Assembly: GCF_029525575.1 (NCBI RefSeq)
Contig: NZ_JAPDIA010000003.1
Span: 186,001 to 250,000 of the forward strand
Origin: Cohnella rhizosphaerae
GTDB lineage: Bacteria; Bacillota; Bacilli; Paenibacillales; Paenibacillaceae
Reading direction: 5' to 3'
Length of the DNA: 64,000 bases
Position 1 is the first letter of the stretch. Every line of letters begins with the position of its first letter. Positions 1 through 9,900 of the stretch are shown here, piece after piece. Position numbers and translations under genes: made by a program. The notes beneath the pieces were generated by a model. That model was not told where the DNA came from and made no database searches. It worked only from the letters and a program-made list of their open reading frames with translations.

Positions 1-317
1 GGGCTGGAGCTGTTCTCCGGCTACCACGACAGACTGCGCTCGACGCCGGGCGAGCTGCGCAACATGAACGCGGCGGAGATCGCCGAGATCGATCCCGCCA
101 CCGGCCATATCGTCGCGACGAACCCGGGCGACGTCATCATTTTCCACTCCTTCACGCCGCATCAGAGCGGACCGAATCTGTCGGAATACAGCCGCAAGCA
201 GCTTTTCCCTGACCTACTCCCCCCGCGAAGGACGGAGAGCTGTACAAGGCGCACTACCAGCATTATCAGCGGTACTCGCTGGCCGGCAAGGATACGGGCG
301 AATACTACCTGCTGTAA
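1..317 (+). CDS. Phytanoyl-CoA dioxygenase (PhyH) family protein, C-terminal part, frameshifted
   Basis: The gene runs in from outside the window, so only about the last 105 residues are visible. The segment PGDVIIFHSFTPHQSGPN is typical of the C-terminal part of the PhyH cupin fold of Fe(II)/2-oxoglutarate oxygenases; the second His of the metal site is probably in HQSGPN. After codon QLF the frame breaks between about 208 and 225. Removing one C from each of two C runs restores LTYSPAKDGELYKAHYQHYQ and an end at the TAA at 315-317, which matches the usual family tail. Substrate is unknown. It lies just upstream of a sugar-uptake locus, but a separate promoter follows it. Confidence 0.7.
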
Positions 318-327
318 AGACGAGCGG

Positions 328-347
328 CCTTCTCCGGGCGGAGAAGG
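328..347 (+). terminator. Hairpin after the PhyH gene
   Basis: A perfect 8-bp stem (CCTTCTCC/GGAGAAGG) with a GGGC loop sits 11 bp after the stop codon. There is no long T run after it, so it is a weak intrinsic terminator or an RNA-stabilising hairpin. Confidence 0.4.
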
Positions 348-393
348 TCTTGCGCCGTTTGCGCGGCTATAGGGACGCGGCTGTAGGAACGGC

Positions 394-423
394 ATGACAA
401 GCGGACCGGACAGACGGTATATT
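394..423 (+). promoter_or_regulatory. Predicted sigma-A promoter of the two-component operon
   Basis: ATGACA at 394-399 and TATATT at 418-423 are separated by 18 bp. The position fits transcription of the response regulator gene, whose ribosome site is at about 444-453. Confidence 0.45.
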
Positions 424-458
424 TAATGGAGAACGCAGCGCGAAGGGGGGGAGCGTCC

Positions 459-1353
459 ATGTACACCTGCATGATCGTCGAAGACGAGGAGGTCATCCGC
501 GAGGGGATGAGGTTCGGCATCGACTGGGCGTCCTACCGGCTGAATCTGGCGGCGGCCGCTTCGAACGGCAAGGAAGCGCTGGAGCTGGCAGGTCGGCTGC
601 GTCCGGACATCGTGATTACGGATGTCGTCATGAAGGAGATGGACGGCATCGAGCTCGCGCGCCGGCTGCAGGCCGATACCCAGGGCAAATCGATCAAGGT
701 CATCATGATCAGCGGCCACGAGAACGTCGATTATATCCGCTCTGCGCTGAAGCTGCAGGTCGTGGACTATTTGCTCAAGCCCTTCCACGAGGAGGAGTTC
801 GCGGAGGTCGTCCGCAAAGTCGTGGCCGATCTCGACGAAGAGCGGAGCCGGCAGGAGCGTCTGCGGAGCCTGGAACGCAGGAACGAGCTGTCGCAAGCGT
901 GGGTTCGGGACCGGCTGGTGGAAAACTTGAGCGCAGAATCCGCAAAACCGACGCAATCGCGCCTTGCCGCTTATGCCGAGCTGGACGACCTGCTCGCGGG
1001 AGCCGAGACCGATTCGCTGAGCGGCTCCGACCAGCGCAAGGTTGTGCGGACCGTGAAGGATTATATCCAATCCGCGTTTCGGGAAGAACTGACGCTGGCG
1101 CAGGTGGCCGATGCGGTGCATTTGTCTCCCAACTATCTAGCCAACCTTTTTTAAGAAAAACGCGGGCATAACTGTAAACGATTACATTACGCAAATCCGT
1201 CTGTCCGAGGCCAAGAGGCTGCTCCGGGAAGAACCGGGCCTGCTCGTGCAGCACGTGGCGGAGCGGATCGGGTACAAGGACGGCAAATACTTCACCAAGC
1301 TGTTCAAGCGCGAGATCGGCATGAATCCGAGCGAATTCAGGGATCGGGCGTGA
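459..1353 (+). CDS. AraC-type response regulator (YesN-like), frameshifted
   Basis: This is a cytoplasmic two-component response regulator. Residues 1-120 are a receiver domain with acidic pocket EDEE, phosphoacceptor Asp55 (in ITDVVM), and the conserved Lys in LLKPFHEEE. The last 100 residues are two AraC-type helix-turn-helix motifs (LAQVADAVHLSPNYLANLF, then VAERIGYKDGKYFTKLFKRE). The frame breaks at a T run (1147-1152); five T instead of six joins the two halves. Start ATG 459 was chosen over 426 because AGGGGGGAG sits just ahead of it. At about 298 residues it is shorter than many YesN proteins. Its stop overlaps the kinase start by 4 bp (GTGA). It probably activates the adjacent sugar transporter genes. 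Confidence 0.88.
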
Positions 1354-3170
1354 AGCGGATGTGGCGATGGTTCGGCCGGTTCGATTCCCGTACGAGTCTC
1401 CGCAGCAAGCTGCTCGCGGCGTTCGCATTGCTCGTGCTCGTGCCGTCGATCGCGATCGGTTTTTTTTCCTACCGCAAATCGTCTTCGATCATTCAAGAGC
1501 AAACGAGCCGAGCCTATCTGGAAGCGCTTCGCCAGACGTCGATCAACCTGTCGTACCGGATGACCGAGGTGGAGAACATCTCGTATATCGTGTACACGAA
1601 CGACAATCTGCAGCAAATGCTAAGAAGGGCGCACGCATCCGAGCTGACGACGGGGCAGGTCATGGACGACTACAAGGACATCAAGGAGATCCTGCATAAC
1701 CTCGAGACGAGCCGCAACATCTTCCGCATCCGGCTGCTCGTGCCCAGCACGGCGCTGTATACGACCGAGAATATCAGCTTGTTCGGCCTGAGCGACGGCG
1801 AATTCGACGATTACCGCCGGGAGCTGGGCGAGGCGAAGAACATGATGGCCTGGAAATACCTCGGTCCGACGTCGTACCTGGATGCCGGGACGAAAAGCAT
1901 TATTTCGCTGCAGCGGCTGATGAAGGACTTCAACAACGTCACCACCTCCCTCGGCGTCATCGCGATCGACGTGGAGGAGCGAACGTTCACCGACGTGCTG
2001 GAGAACATGAATCTCGCGCTTCCTTACAAGGCGATGCTGATCAAGGACCAGTCCGTCATCGCCTCTTATGCGCACGAGCCGGAGCGGCTCGGCATCGACA
2101 AGGCGCCGCTCTCGGACATTCTGCGTCTCGGCGGAGGAACGGAACGGGAAGCGAGGACGATCCGCTACGACGGCACGACCTATCTGTACCTGGTCCAGCG
2201 GTTGGACAACGTCGACTGGAAGATCGTCGCGCTCATTCCGACGGTGAACATCGCCGACCAGAGCGACATGCTCGGCGTGTACATCCTGCTGCTGTCGGCC
2301 GGCTTGATCGCGTTCGCCACAGCGCTCGCCTTTCTGCTGTCGGGCCGGATCACGCGTCGCTTGTCCGTCCTGGCCGACAAGATGAAGGGCATCGAACACG
2401 GGCACTTCGGAGAGACGGTTAAAATCCAGGGCCGCGACGAGATTTCCTTGCTGCAGCGGCGGTTCAACAAAATGTCCGGGCAGATCGAGCATCTGATCGG
2501 CGAAGTGTACCGCGTCACGCAGCACAAGCAGCAGGAAGAGATGAAGGTGCTGGAGGGACGGATCAACTCCCACTTCCTCTACAATACGCTCGACTCGGTC
2601 AAGTGGATGGCGCTCAAGTCGAGCGCGCCGGACATTGCCAGGGTCGTGACGGACTTGTCCAAGTTTTTTCGCATCGGCCTTAATCGCGGCAAGGACAAGA
2701 TTCCGTTCGAAAAGGAGATCGAGCATGTGCGCGCTTACGTCGACATCCAGAACGTCCGGTTCGGCGGCGCTCTCCGTACGGCATTCTCGTTCGATCCCGG
2801 CTTGCCGCATATCGAGATCATCAAGCTGATCCTGCAGCCGATCGTCGAGAACGCGATCATCCACGGCATCAACAAGGCGGGCGGCCGAGACGGCCTGATC
2901 CTGCTGCGCGGCCGGCTGGTCGGCGACGAGATCGTCCTCTTGATCGCGGACAACGGGGCAGGCATGGACCGGGAGACGGCGGCGGGCGTGCTGGACGGCA
3001 CGGTCGGCGGGTACGGAATCAGCAACGTACATCGGCGGCTCCAGCTGTATTACGGCCCGGAATGCGGGGTGTCCATCCGCAGCAAGCCGGGAAGCGGCAC
3101 GGTCGTGCGCCTGAAGCTGAAGACCGCCCCCGTCGACCCGCTGCGCAACGGCGTAAGATCCGCCACCTAA
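1350..3170 (+). CDS. Sensor histidine kinase, YesM family
   Basis: This 606-residue membrane kinase is the likely partner of the preceding regulator. A first membrane helix lies near residues 19-42 (LLAAFALLVLVPSIAIGFF), followed by an extracytoplasmic sensor of about 250 residues, a second helix near 308-332, a HAMP linker, the internal His_kinase region with phosphoacceptor His in INSHFLYNTLDSVKWM, and an ATPase domain with N box PIVENAIIHGI, DNGAGMD and GYGISNVHRRL. It starts with GTG and is translationally coupled to the regulator. An eight-T run near 1459 leaves the frame intact. The family typically senses carbohydrates or their binding proteins. Confidence 0.93.
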   Translation: MKRMWRWFGRFDSRTSLRSKLLAAFALLVLVPSIAIGFFSYRKSSSIIQEQTSRAYLEALRQTSINLSYRMTEVENISYIVYTNDNLQQMLRRAHASELTTGQVMDDYKDIKEILHNLETSRNIFRIRLLVPSTALYTTENISLFGLSDGEFDDYRRELGEAKNMMAWKYLGPTSYLDAGTKSIISLQRLMKDFNNVTTSLGVIAIDVEERTFTDVLENMNLALPYKAMLIKDQSVIASYAHEPERLGIDKAPLSDILRLGGGTEREARTIRYDGTTYLYLVQRLDNVDWKIVALIPTVNIADQSDMLGVYILLLSAGLIAFATALAFLLSGRITRRLSVLADKMKGIEHGHFGETVKIQGRDEISLLQRRFNKMSGQIEHLIGEVYRVTQHKQQEEMKVLEGRINSHFLYNTLDSVKWMALKSSAPDIARVVTDLSKFFRIGLNRGKDKIPFEKEIEHVRAYVDIQNVRFGGALRTAFSFDPGLPHIEIIKLILQPIVENAIIHGINKAGGRDGLILLRGRLVGDEIVLLIADNGAGMDRETAAGVLDGTVGGYGISNVHRRLQLYYGPECGVSIRSKPGSGTVVRLKLKTAPVDPLRNGVRSAT

Positions 3171-3174
3171 TCGT

Positions 3175-3210
3175 AGAGCTGTCCCGTTTAAGGGGCGGCT
3201 CTCTTTTTTT
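3175..3210 (+). terminator. Intrinsic terminator after the kinase gene
   Basis: AGAGCTGTCCC pairs with GGGGCGGCTCT (two G-U pairs) around a short loop and is followed by a run of T residues. It separates the two-component operon from the transporter operon. Confidence 0.75.
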
Positions 3211-3228
3211 ATACTAAATTCACGGAGT

Positions 3229-3242
3229 TGAAAGCGATTCCA
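3229..3242 (+). promoter_or_regulatory. CcpA cre-type site upstream of the permease gene
   Basis: TGAAAGCGATTCCA matches the cre consensus TGNAANCGNTNNCA at every fixed position. It is 23 bp upstream of the permease start, so carbon catabolite control by CcpA is likely. This is a consensus match only. Confidence 0.6.
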
Positions 3243-3264
3243 TCAAGGAGAAGGATGTGTGTAA

Positions 3265-4177
3265 ATGAGCAAGCGAAGCCGACTGCGCGCCGCGCTTCGG
3301 GATTACGACCTGTACTTGCTGCTCTTGCCCGGTCTGGCGGCCTTGCTGATCTTCAAGTACGTCCCGATGTTCGGCGCGATTATCGCGTTCAAGGATTACA
3401 GGCTCGGCGACGGAATCTGGGGCAGTCCGTGGGTTGGCTGGCAAAACTTCGAGGCGCTGCTGCGCGACGAAAAATTTTACCAGGTGCTGCGCAATACGGT
3501 GCTGATCAACCTGTACAAGCTCATCTTCCAGTTTCCGCTGCCGATCCTGCTGGCGCTGATGATCAGCGAGGTGCGCAACGTCGCGTTCAAGCGGGCCGCG
3601 CAGACGATCACCTACCTGCCGCATTTCCTGTCCTGGGTCATCATCAGCACGATCTTCATCAACCTCTTGTCCCCGCATACGGGCATTCTGAAGGATCTCT
3701 TCCAGCTGCTCGGGATGCAGGACACGATGATGATCGCCGACGAGCGATTTTTCCGCAGCGTGCTCGTCATGTCGGCGGCCTGGAAGGAGACGGGGTGGTC
3801 CTCGATCATCTATCTGTCCGCCATTCTCTCCATCGACACGCAGCAGTACGAAGCCGCCCGCATGGACGGCGCCGGTCGCTTCCGGCAGATCTGGCACGTC
3901 ACGCTGCCGGGCATCCGATCGGTTATCTTTTTTTGTCGTCATCCTGCGAGTCGGCAGCGCGCTCGGCAACGACGTCGAGCAGGTGCTCATGTTCTACAAT
4001 CCGCTCGTCGCGAATGTGGGCGAGGTGATCGGCACGTTCGTCTACCGGATGGGCCTCGGCAACCTGCAATACAGCTATACGACGGCGATCGGGCTGTTCC
4101 AGTCGGTCGTCGGCATGGGGCTGATCTTCACGGCGAACTACTTCAGCAAAAAGTACGGGGAGCGAAGCCTCTGGTAG
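3265..4177 (+). CDS. Sugar ABC transporter permease, LplB/MalF type, frameshifted
   Basis: This inner-membrane permease imports an oligo- or monosaccharide together with the next two genes. It shows the N-terminal helix YLLLLPGLAALLIFKYVPMF, several further membrane helices, and the EAARMDGAG loop that contacts the ATPase. The frame breaks in a seven-T run (3928-3934); with six T the protein continues as VVILRVGSALGNDVEQVLMF and ends SKKYGERSLW, the normal tail of LplB-type permeases (about 304 residues). No ATPase gene is in the operon, as is usual when a shared MsmX-like ATPase is used. Confidence 0.9.
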
Positions 4178-4196
4178 GCAGAAAGGAAGTGGCCGC

Positions 4197-5070
4197 ATGA
4201 GGCTTAGAACCAAAGGGGGAAGTCGTCTACGAAATTTGCGTCTATGCCGGTCTTGTCCTGGGCATTCTCGTCTGTCTCATTCCCGTGCTCAATATCGTCG
4301 CCAAGTCGCTCAGCGGCGAGAGCTACGTCGTGGCGGGCGACGTCGGCATCTGGCCGGTCCACTTTACGACGGATGCGTACAACATCGTGCTGGGCAGTCC
4401 GAAGTTCCTGAGCTCGTTCCGCAATTCGGTCCTGATCACGGTCGTCGGCACGTTGATCAACGTCACGCTGACCGTCTTCACCGGCTACGCCTTATCCCGC
4501 AGCCGCTTGGCGGGGCAGAAGTTCATCATGATGCTGTTCGTCTTCACGATGTTGTTCCAGGCCGGCATCATGCCCACTTATCTGGTCATCAAGAATCTGG
4601 GGCTCATCAATTCGCTCTGGGCGCTTATGCTGCCGGGGCTGGTCAGTCCGTTTAATATGATCATCGTGCGTCTGTACTTCTTTAACATTCCGGACAGTCT
4701 TGAGGAGTCGGGGAAAATGGACGGCGCGAGCAATATTCGCATCCTCTTCAGCATCATGATGCCGATGGCCGCGCCCGTCATCGCGACGACCGCCCTCTTC
4801 TGCGCGGTCGAGTATTGGAACAGCTACTTCGACGCACTCATGTACATCAGCGACGCGAAGAAGCTGCCGCTGCAAGTGTTCCTGCGGGAAGTCATCATGA
4901 GCGTGTCGGACGCCAGCAGCAACATCGAGATGATGGCCCAGACGCAGGTGGCGCAGGAGTCGATCCGCGGCGCCGTCGTCGTGGCGGCTACCCTCCCGAT
5001 CGTGCTCGTGTATCCGTTCCTCCAGCGTTTTTTTGTCAAAGGGATCGTGCTTGGCGCCGTAAAAGGCTAA
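4197..5070 (+). CDS. Sugar ABC transporter permease, LplC/MalG type, frameshifted near the start
   Basis: This second permease of the importer begins at ATG 4197, 20 bp after the first. After MRLRTKG the frame breaks at G run 4215-4219; four G instead of five gives EVVYEICVYAGLVLGILVCLIPVLNIVAKSL, the first helix. The rest is intact, with EESGKMDGAS as the ATPase-contact loop and six predicted helices, ending RFFVKGIVLGAVKG as is typical for this family (about 290 residues). Confidence 0.9.
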
Positions 5071-5103
5071 TATAGCAACTATAAGCAAAGGGGAGACAGG
5101 AAT

Positions 5104-6673
5104 ATGAAATTCAACCGTGTCATGCGTTCGGCAGTAGGGCTTGCGGCAATTCCGTTAATGGCTTCGGCGCTTGCCGCCTGCGGAGGGAACAACGCCAATA
5201 CAGATTCGTCTGCCAGCGAGGCTGCCTCGTCCTCGGCGGCTTCCTCCTCGGGCGCTGCGTCCTCGGCTTCCTCCGGCAGCCCGGCGGCAAGCGGGCAGAA
5301 GGTCACGCTCAAGATTCTGGTGCCGAACAATATCGCCGAGTTCCCGAGCGGGAAGGACGTCAATCACAACGAGATCGCGGACGGCATCCGCGAGCGGACC
5401 GGCTTCGACGTTCAGTGGGAGCTCATGCCGAAGGATGCGGAAGCGCTTCACCAGAAGCTGAACGTGCTCATGGCCTCCGGCGATACGCCGGATCTGATCA
5501 TCATGGGCAACTCCGAGAAGGCGCAGTTCGGCAACTTCGCGCAGCAAGGGCTCCTCACGCCGCTGGACGCGCTGCTCGACGAGGACGGACAAAATATCAA
5601 GTCGCTGCTCACGCCGGAGCAGTGGAAATCGGCCATGTGGGACGGCCAGATCTACGCCATCCGCACGTTCAGCTACAGCAACGCTTCCTATGGCCTGACG
5701 GCGCGCAAAGACGTGCTGACGGAGCTGGGACTCGGTCTGCCGAAGACGCAGGATGAATTTTACGATGCATTGAAGACGATCAAAGAGAAGAAGCCGGGCA
5801 TGGCGCCGTATACGGCCAATCTGTCGGAAGGTCTGACCGGACTCGAAGCGATCGCCAGCATGTTCTATCCGCCCGTCGACTACGTGCAAAAAAAAGGCAA
5901 GGTCGTCTACACGGCCGCGCAGCCGGAAGCGAAGGATTTCCTGGCCTTTGCCTCCAAGCTGTTCGCGGAAGGCTTGATCGACAAGGAGTCCGTCGTCAAC
6001 AAGACGGATAACGTGAAGGAGAAGCTGTCGAACGGCAAGGCGGCGCTGGCCACGCTCGGCTGGTGGGAAGGTCCGGCGATCGTCGCGGCGTCCAAGGAGA
6101 AGAACGCGAACAGCGATCTGGCGTATATCGATCCGCCGACGGGCAGCAACGGTTCGTTCGGCATGGGCGCGTCGTCCACCATCTCCAAGTACTTCATCAT
6201 CCCCAAGGCGAGCAAGCACGCGAAGGAAGTCGTTCAGTTCCTGAACAAGGCTTCGGATCCGGCCGTTATCGACTTTATCTCTTTCGGAATCGAAGGCACG
6301 CACTTTAAAAAAGGAAAACGGAAAGAACGTAGCGCTTCCGGAGATGAGCAACATCGCCTACAAGGTGTATTACAACATGTTCGACACCGTCGACCTGGGC
6401 TTGCAGCGCATGGAAAACGCCGGCCTCAGCCCGTACTTCACCCCGGTCTCCAAAGTCGCCAAGTACGTGAACGTCGTCGACCTCGTCGCGCCGATCCCGC
6501 TGGTCGATCAGAAGAGCACGGAGCTGAAGGACCTGCGCGACCAGTATTTCCTGAAGATCATCACCGGCGCGCTGCCGCTGACCGCCTACGACCAATTTAT
6601 CGAAAAGTGGAAGCAAGCGGGCGGGGAGGACGTCGAGAAGGCGTTGAACGACGCCTATAACGGGGCGAAATAA
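5104..6673 (+). CDS. Extracellular sugar-binding lipoprotein, LplA family, frameshifted
   Basis: This substrate-binding protein is anchored outside the membrane. The signal peptide ends in lipobox LAAC (Cys at about residue 25), followed by a Ser/Ala-rich linker and a type-1 solute-binding fold (DTPDLIIMGNSEKAQF). The frame breaks at A run 6307-6312; five A joins EGTHFKKENGKNVALPEM to the last 110 residues, ending FIEKWKQAGGEDVEKALNDAYNGAK, a standard tail of this family. Total about 523 residues. It completes the permease-permease-binding protein operon; a terminator follows directly. Confidence 0.92.
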
Positions 6674-6680
6674 AGACTGC

Positions 6681-6719
6681 GATCCCGACTGCCCTCCGAG
6701 CGAGGGGGCCGGGATTTTT
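6681..6719 (+). terminator. Intrinsic terminator after the binding-protein gene
   Basis: ATCCCG pairs with CGGGAT, with an inner CCCTC/GAGGG stem, followed by TTTTT. It starts 8 bp after the stop codon. Confidence 0.8.
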
Positions 6720-6735
6720 CGGAAGGACAGCTGGG

Positions 6736-6816
6736 GCGCCGGGAGAGGCGAGTTAGCCGGAAAAACCGGTAACTGTGGCGGTTGGTGCGCCGGGAGTGGC
6801 GAATTAGCCGGAAAAA
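6736..6816. repeat. Two copies of a 30-bp dispersed repeat
   Basis: Near-identical units at 6736-6765 and 6787-6816 share GCGCCGGGAG and GCGA-TTAGCCGGAAAAA. The motif resembles the pair at 13477-13558 (GAGTTACACGGAAAAAC). They lie between a terminator and the next gene and look like small dispersed intergenic repeats. Confidence 0.6.
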
Positions 6817-6905
6817 GCGCACAAGGTCGATAAGTTTCGCCACCTAATCGTAGCTTTGTCCCGTTTTCGCAGGTTCCGCCGTTGCTTATAGTGGGAGTGT
6901 CCAAA

Positions 6906-6919
6906 TGGAAGCGATTACA
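6906..6919 (+). promoter_or_regulatory. CcpA cre-type site upstream of the secreted hydrolase gene
   Basis: TGGAAGCGATTACA matches the cre consensus TGNAANCGNTNNCA at every fixed position. It lies 44 bp before the hydrolase start and downstream of a -10-like TATAGT at 6887, a position expected to block transcription when CcpA binds. Confidence 0.6.
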
Positions 6920-6962
6920 TCCATGAGGGCCACACATCCGACCGAAACGGAGGAAAATGAAG

Positions 6963-9900
6963 ATGGAGAAAAAAGCTCTGCGATCGGCGCCGGTCAAGGG
7001 GAAAATCGCACGGCTGGCGATTTGCCTGCTCCTGCTGCTGACGATCGTCTCGCCGGCGACGGGGGGCCCGGAAGGAAGCTTCGGCAACGGTGTCCGAGAT
7101 CGCCGCCGGCGTCCCGGACCCATCGGGCTACTTTGTCCCCAACGAGACCTGGTACCGCGATTTTGCGCCGGGCATCATCAGCCCGAACGAAGGCACGGTC
7201 GAGATGACGGTGCGGTTCGACAAACCGTATGAGGAATTCGGCAACTGGTACGACTTTTTGTTCCGCGTCATCCCTGCGCAGGAGGGGCCGGGCAATACGC
7301 TGATCAGCGCCCACGTTCCGCCGCCGACCGCCAAGCCGACAGGCTCGACCTACGAGCAGCCGCTGACGTTTTTCGTTCGCAACGGTTTGGGCACGACGGG
7401 CGCCTACGCTTACGCGCAGCCGAGCGATCTGACCTATACGGCCGGGCAGCCGTTTAATCTCGCGCTTGCATGGAAGACGGGGCCGAGCGGTTATGTAGCG
7501 ATCTATAAAGACGGCGTTCAGCTTGCCAGGCAGCCGTACGCCATCGATCCGGTGCAGGAGAAGTTCATGCCCTACGAGTTCACCGTGGAGCGTGGCGCGC
7601 CCTACAACGTCAGCAACTTGAAAATCTCGACGCGGGCGCTGGCGGCCAGCGAGCTCGAGACGAGCACCGCCTCGTTCAGCCAAGGCCCGGACACGTCTCT
7701 GCTCGGCGATATTACGCTAGGCCAGCCCGCGCAAACGGAGAAATTCGAGACGCCTTGGCAGGCTTCCTCCGGGTATAGCGTCGTCAAGCCGGCCTTCCGC
7801 AACGACAAGCAAGTGTTCGCGAGGCAGGATGACGCGGTGTATCCCGTCATGACGGTTAATTACGGTGCCGCTGCGCGTACGTACAATGTCGCCGTCAAGG
7901 CGACCGACCCGGAAGGCGTCGTGGCATTTACGCATAACGAATCCGTGACCGTGCCGGCGGATGGCCAATATCGAATCGAGGAGCTGCCCCTCCCCGAGCT
8001 GGCCGCCGAGGTCGGCTTCTGGTACCTGGAGACGACCGTCAGCTCCGGCGCAGGCGACGTTATCGTTTACAAGAGCGCGATCTCCAAGCTGCCGGACAAC
8101 GACGTTTCCGTTGCCGACGGCGTGTATGCGGACTACTACGGCACGCATTCCGACTACAAGGACAGCATGTCGCCTTGGGCGAAGATCAATACAAGCGCGA
8201 CCCGATCTTGGGAGGATTCGCGGGTATTCTTATGGCAAGCTATCGAGCCCGAGCAAGGGCAGTACACTTGGGAGCATGCGGATCAATACGCGAATGCGGC
8301 AAACGAGGCCGGGCTGGACGTCCTGGCCGTGCTCGGCAACCCGCCGAATTGGGCTTCGACGCGGCCGCCTGTCAGCGCGATCCCGGCCGAAGGGTACCCG
8401 TCCTCCTACCAATATATCGCCGATCGCTACGTTTCCCAGGACATTCTGTCCCAGAACGGCATTCCCGGCGCGGGCGACGATTGGGCGGATTATGTGTACC
8501 GGACGATGAAGCGCTATGCGGGCAAGGTCAAGTACTACGAGATCGGCAACGAAGCCAATTTCCATCCTCCCTATCTCGCCGCAAGCTTCTCGGGCACGGA
8601 GGCCGAGTATTTCCGGATGCTTCAGATCGCCCACGAGCAGGCGGAGCGAGTGAAGTCCGAGTACGAGGCGGATACGGGCGAGGCGCTCGAGCTGTACGTC
8701 TCGACCAGCGGCTTCACGCCCGTCGCAGGTACGTCCGCCGATCGTCAGATGACGATCGACGCCTTGCAGGAGCCGTACGTCGGCTACTACGACATTTTCA
8801 ACATTCACGGTTATAACGGCACGAGCGCCATCAAGAACGACGTACTCGCGGCTTACCAGGCCGCCAAGGTCGACCATCCCGGACTGACGCTGTGGCAAGG
8901 GGGAGTTTTTCCCGCTGAACGAAACATACGCTTCCGTGCCTGCGAAGCTGTTCGGGACCGTCGACAAATATATGGACTTTCTCGCGAGCGGCTTCGATAA
9001 ATACTTTACCATGGGCGATCCCGGCGAGAATACGTACGTCAATCGCTTCAGCCTGTCTCCGTCGGAAGTGTTCCAGACGACCGCGGTGCTCAACAACGAG
9101 GTTCGCAAGGTCGACGCGTACGTCGGCTCTTATGCCGGCTTCGCGAACGAATCGCTGCTGCCCGTCAAGCGCTACATGCACCGGACGGACGGCAATTACC
9201 TGAGCGTGCTGTCTGCGGATCGCCAGCCGATGAGCGTCGCGATCGGCAATGCGGACCAAATCATCCGGGCGATAGATAACTACGGGAACGACGTGCCCGT
9301 GGAGGCCGACGGTTCGGTGTACAAGAAGGATACGCTGTTCATCGTCAGCAGCGAGCCGCTTGAGATCGAGGGCGTCGACAGCGACGGTACGCCGGCGACG
9401 ATTCGCAACGGCGGATTCGAACAGCTGTCGGGCGATCCGATGGGCGGGCCTGCCGCCGTCACGGCCGACAACTGGCATATGGTCGCGGGCGTCTATGGAA
9501 CGAACGCCTACGTGAACAAGATCGCTCCGTTCGCGGGCGCGAATACGATGGTTTTCGACAGCTCTGGCGTGCCGTCGGGCCGCGTCTTCATGAATCAATC
9601 GTTCGCCGTCGCGGAGCCCGGCACCTATGTGCTGTCCGCGCAGATTCGGAAGACGGCGGGCGGGGCGGACGTGCAGCCCGAGCTCAACGTATGGGACGGG
9701 ACGAACGATCATCAGTTGGCGCCGGTCGAGCTGACGGGCCAGTATGCTTACTACGCCAACCCTTTCGTGGTCGATGAACCGATGAGTCTGACGGTCAACA
9801 TCGGCATCCTGTCCGGCAGCGGGGCCGTGTCGTTCGACAATGTCGCCTTCGCGCGCGTGCCGGACGACGTGGAGATCGCGATGGACAATTCGGATTCGTC

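Noticed and set aside
1620..3032. 470-codon minus-strand open frame
   Set aside because: Antisense of the YesM-type kinase; product has no domain features.
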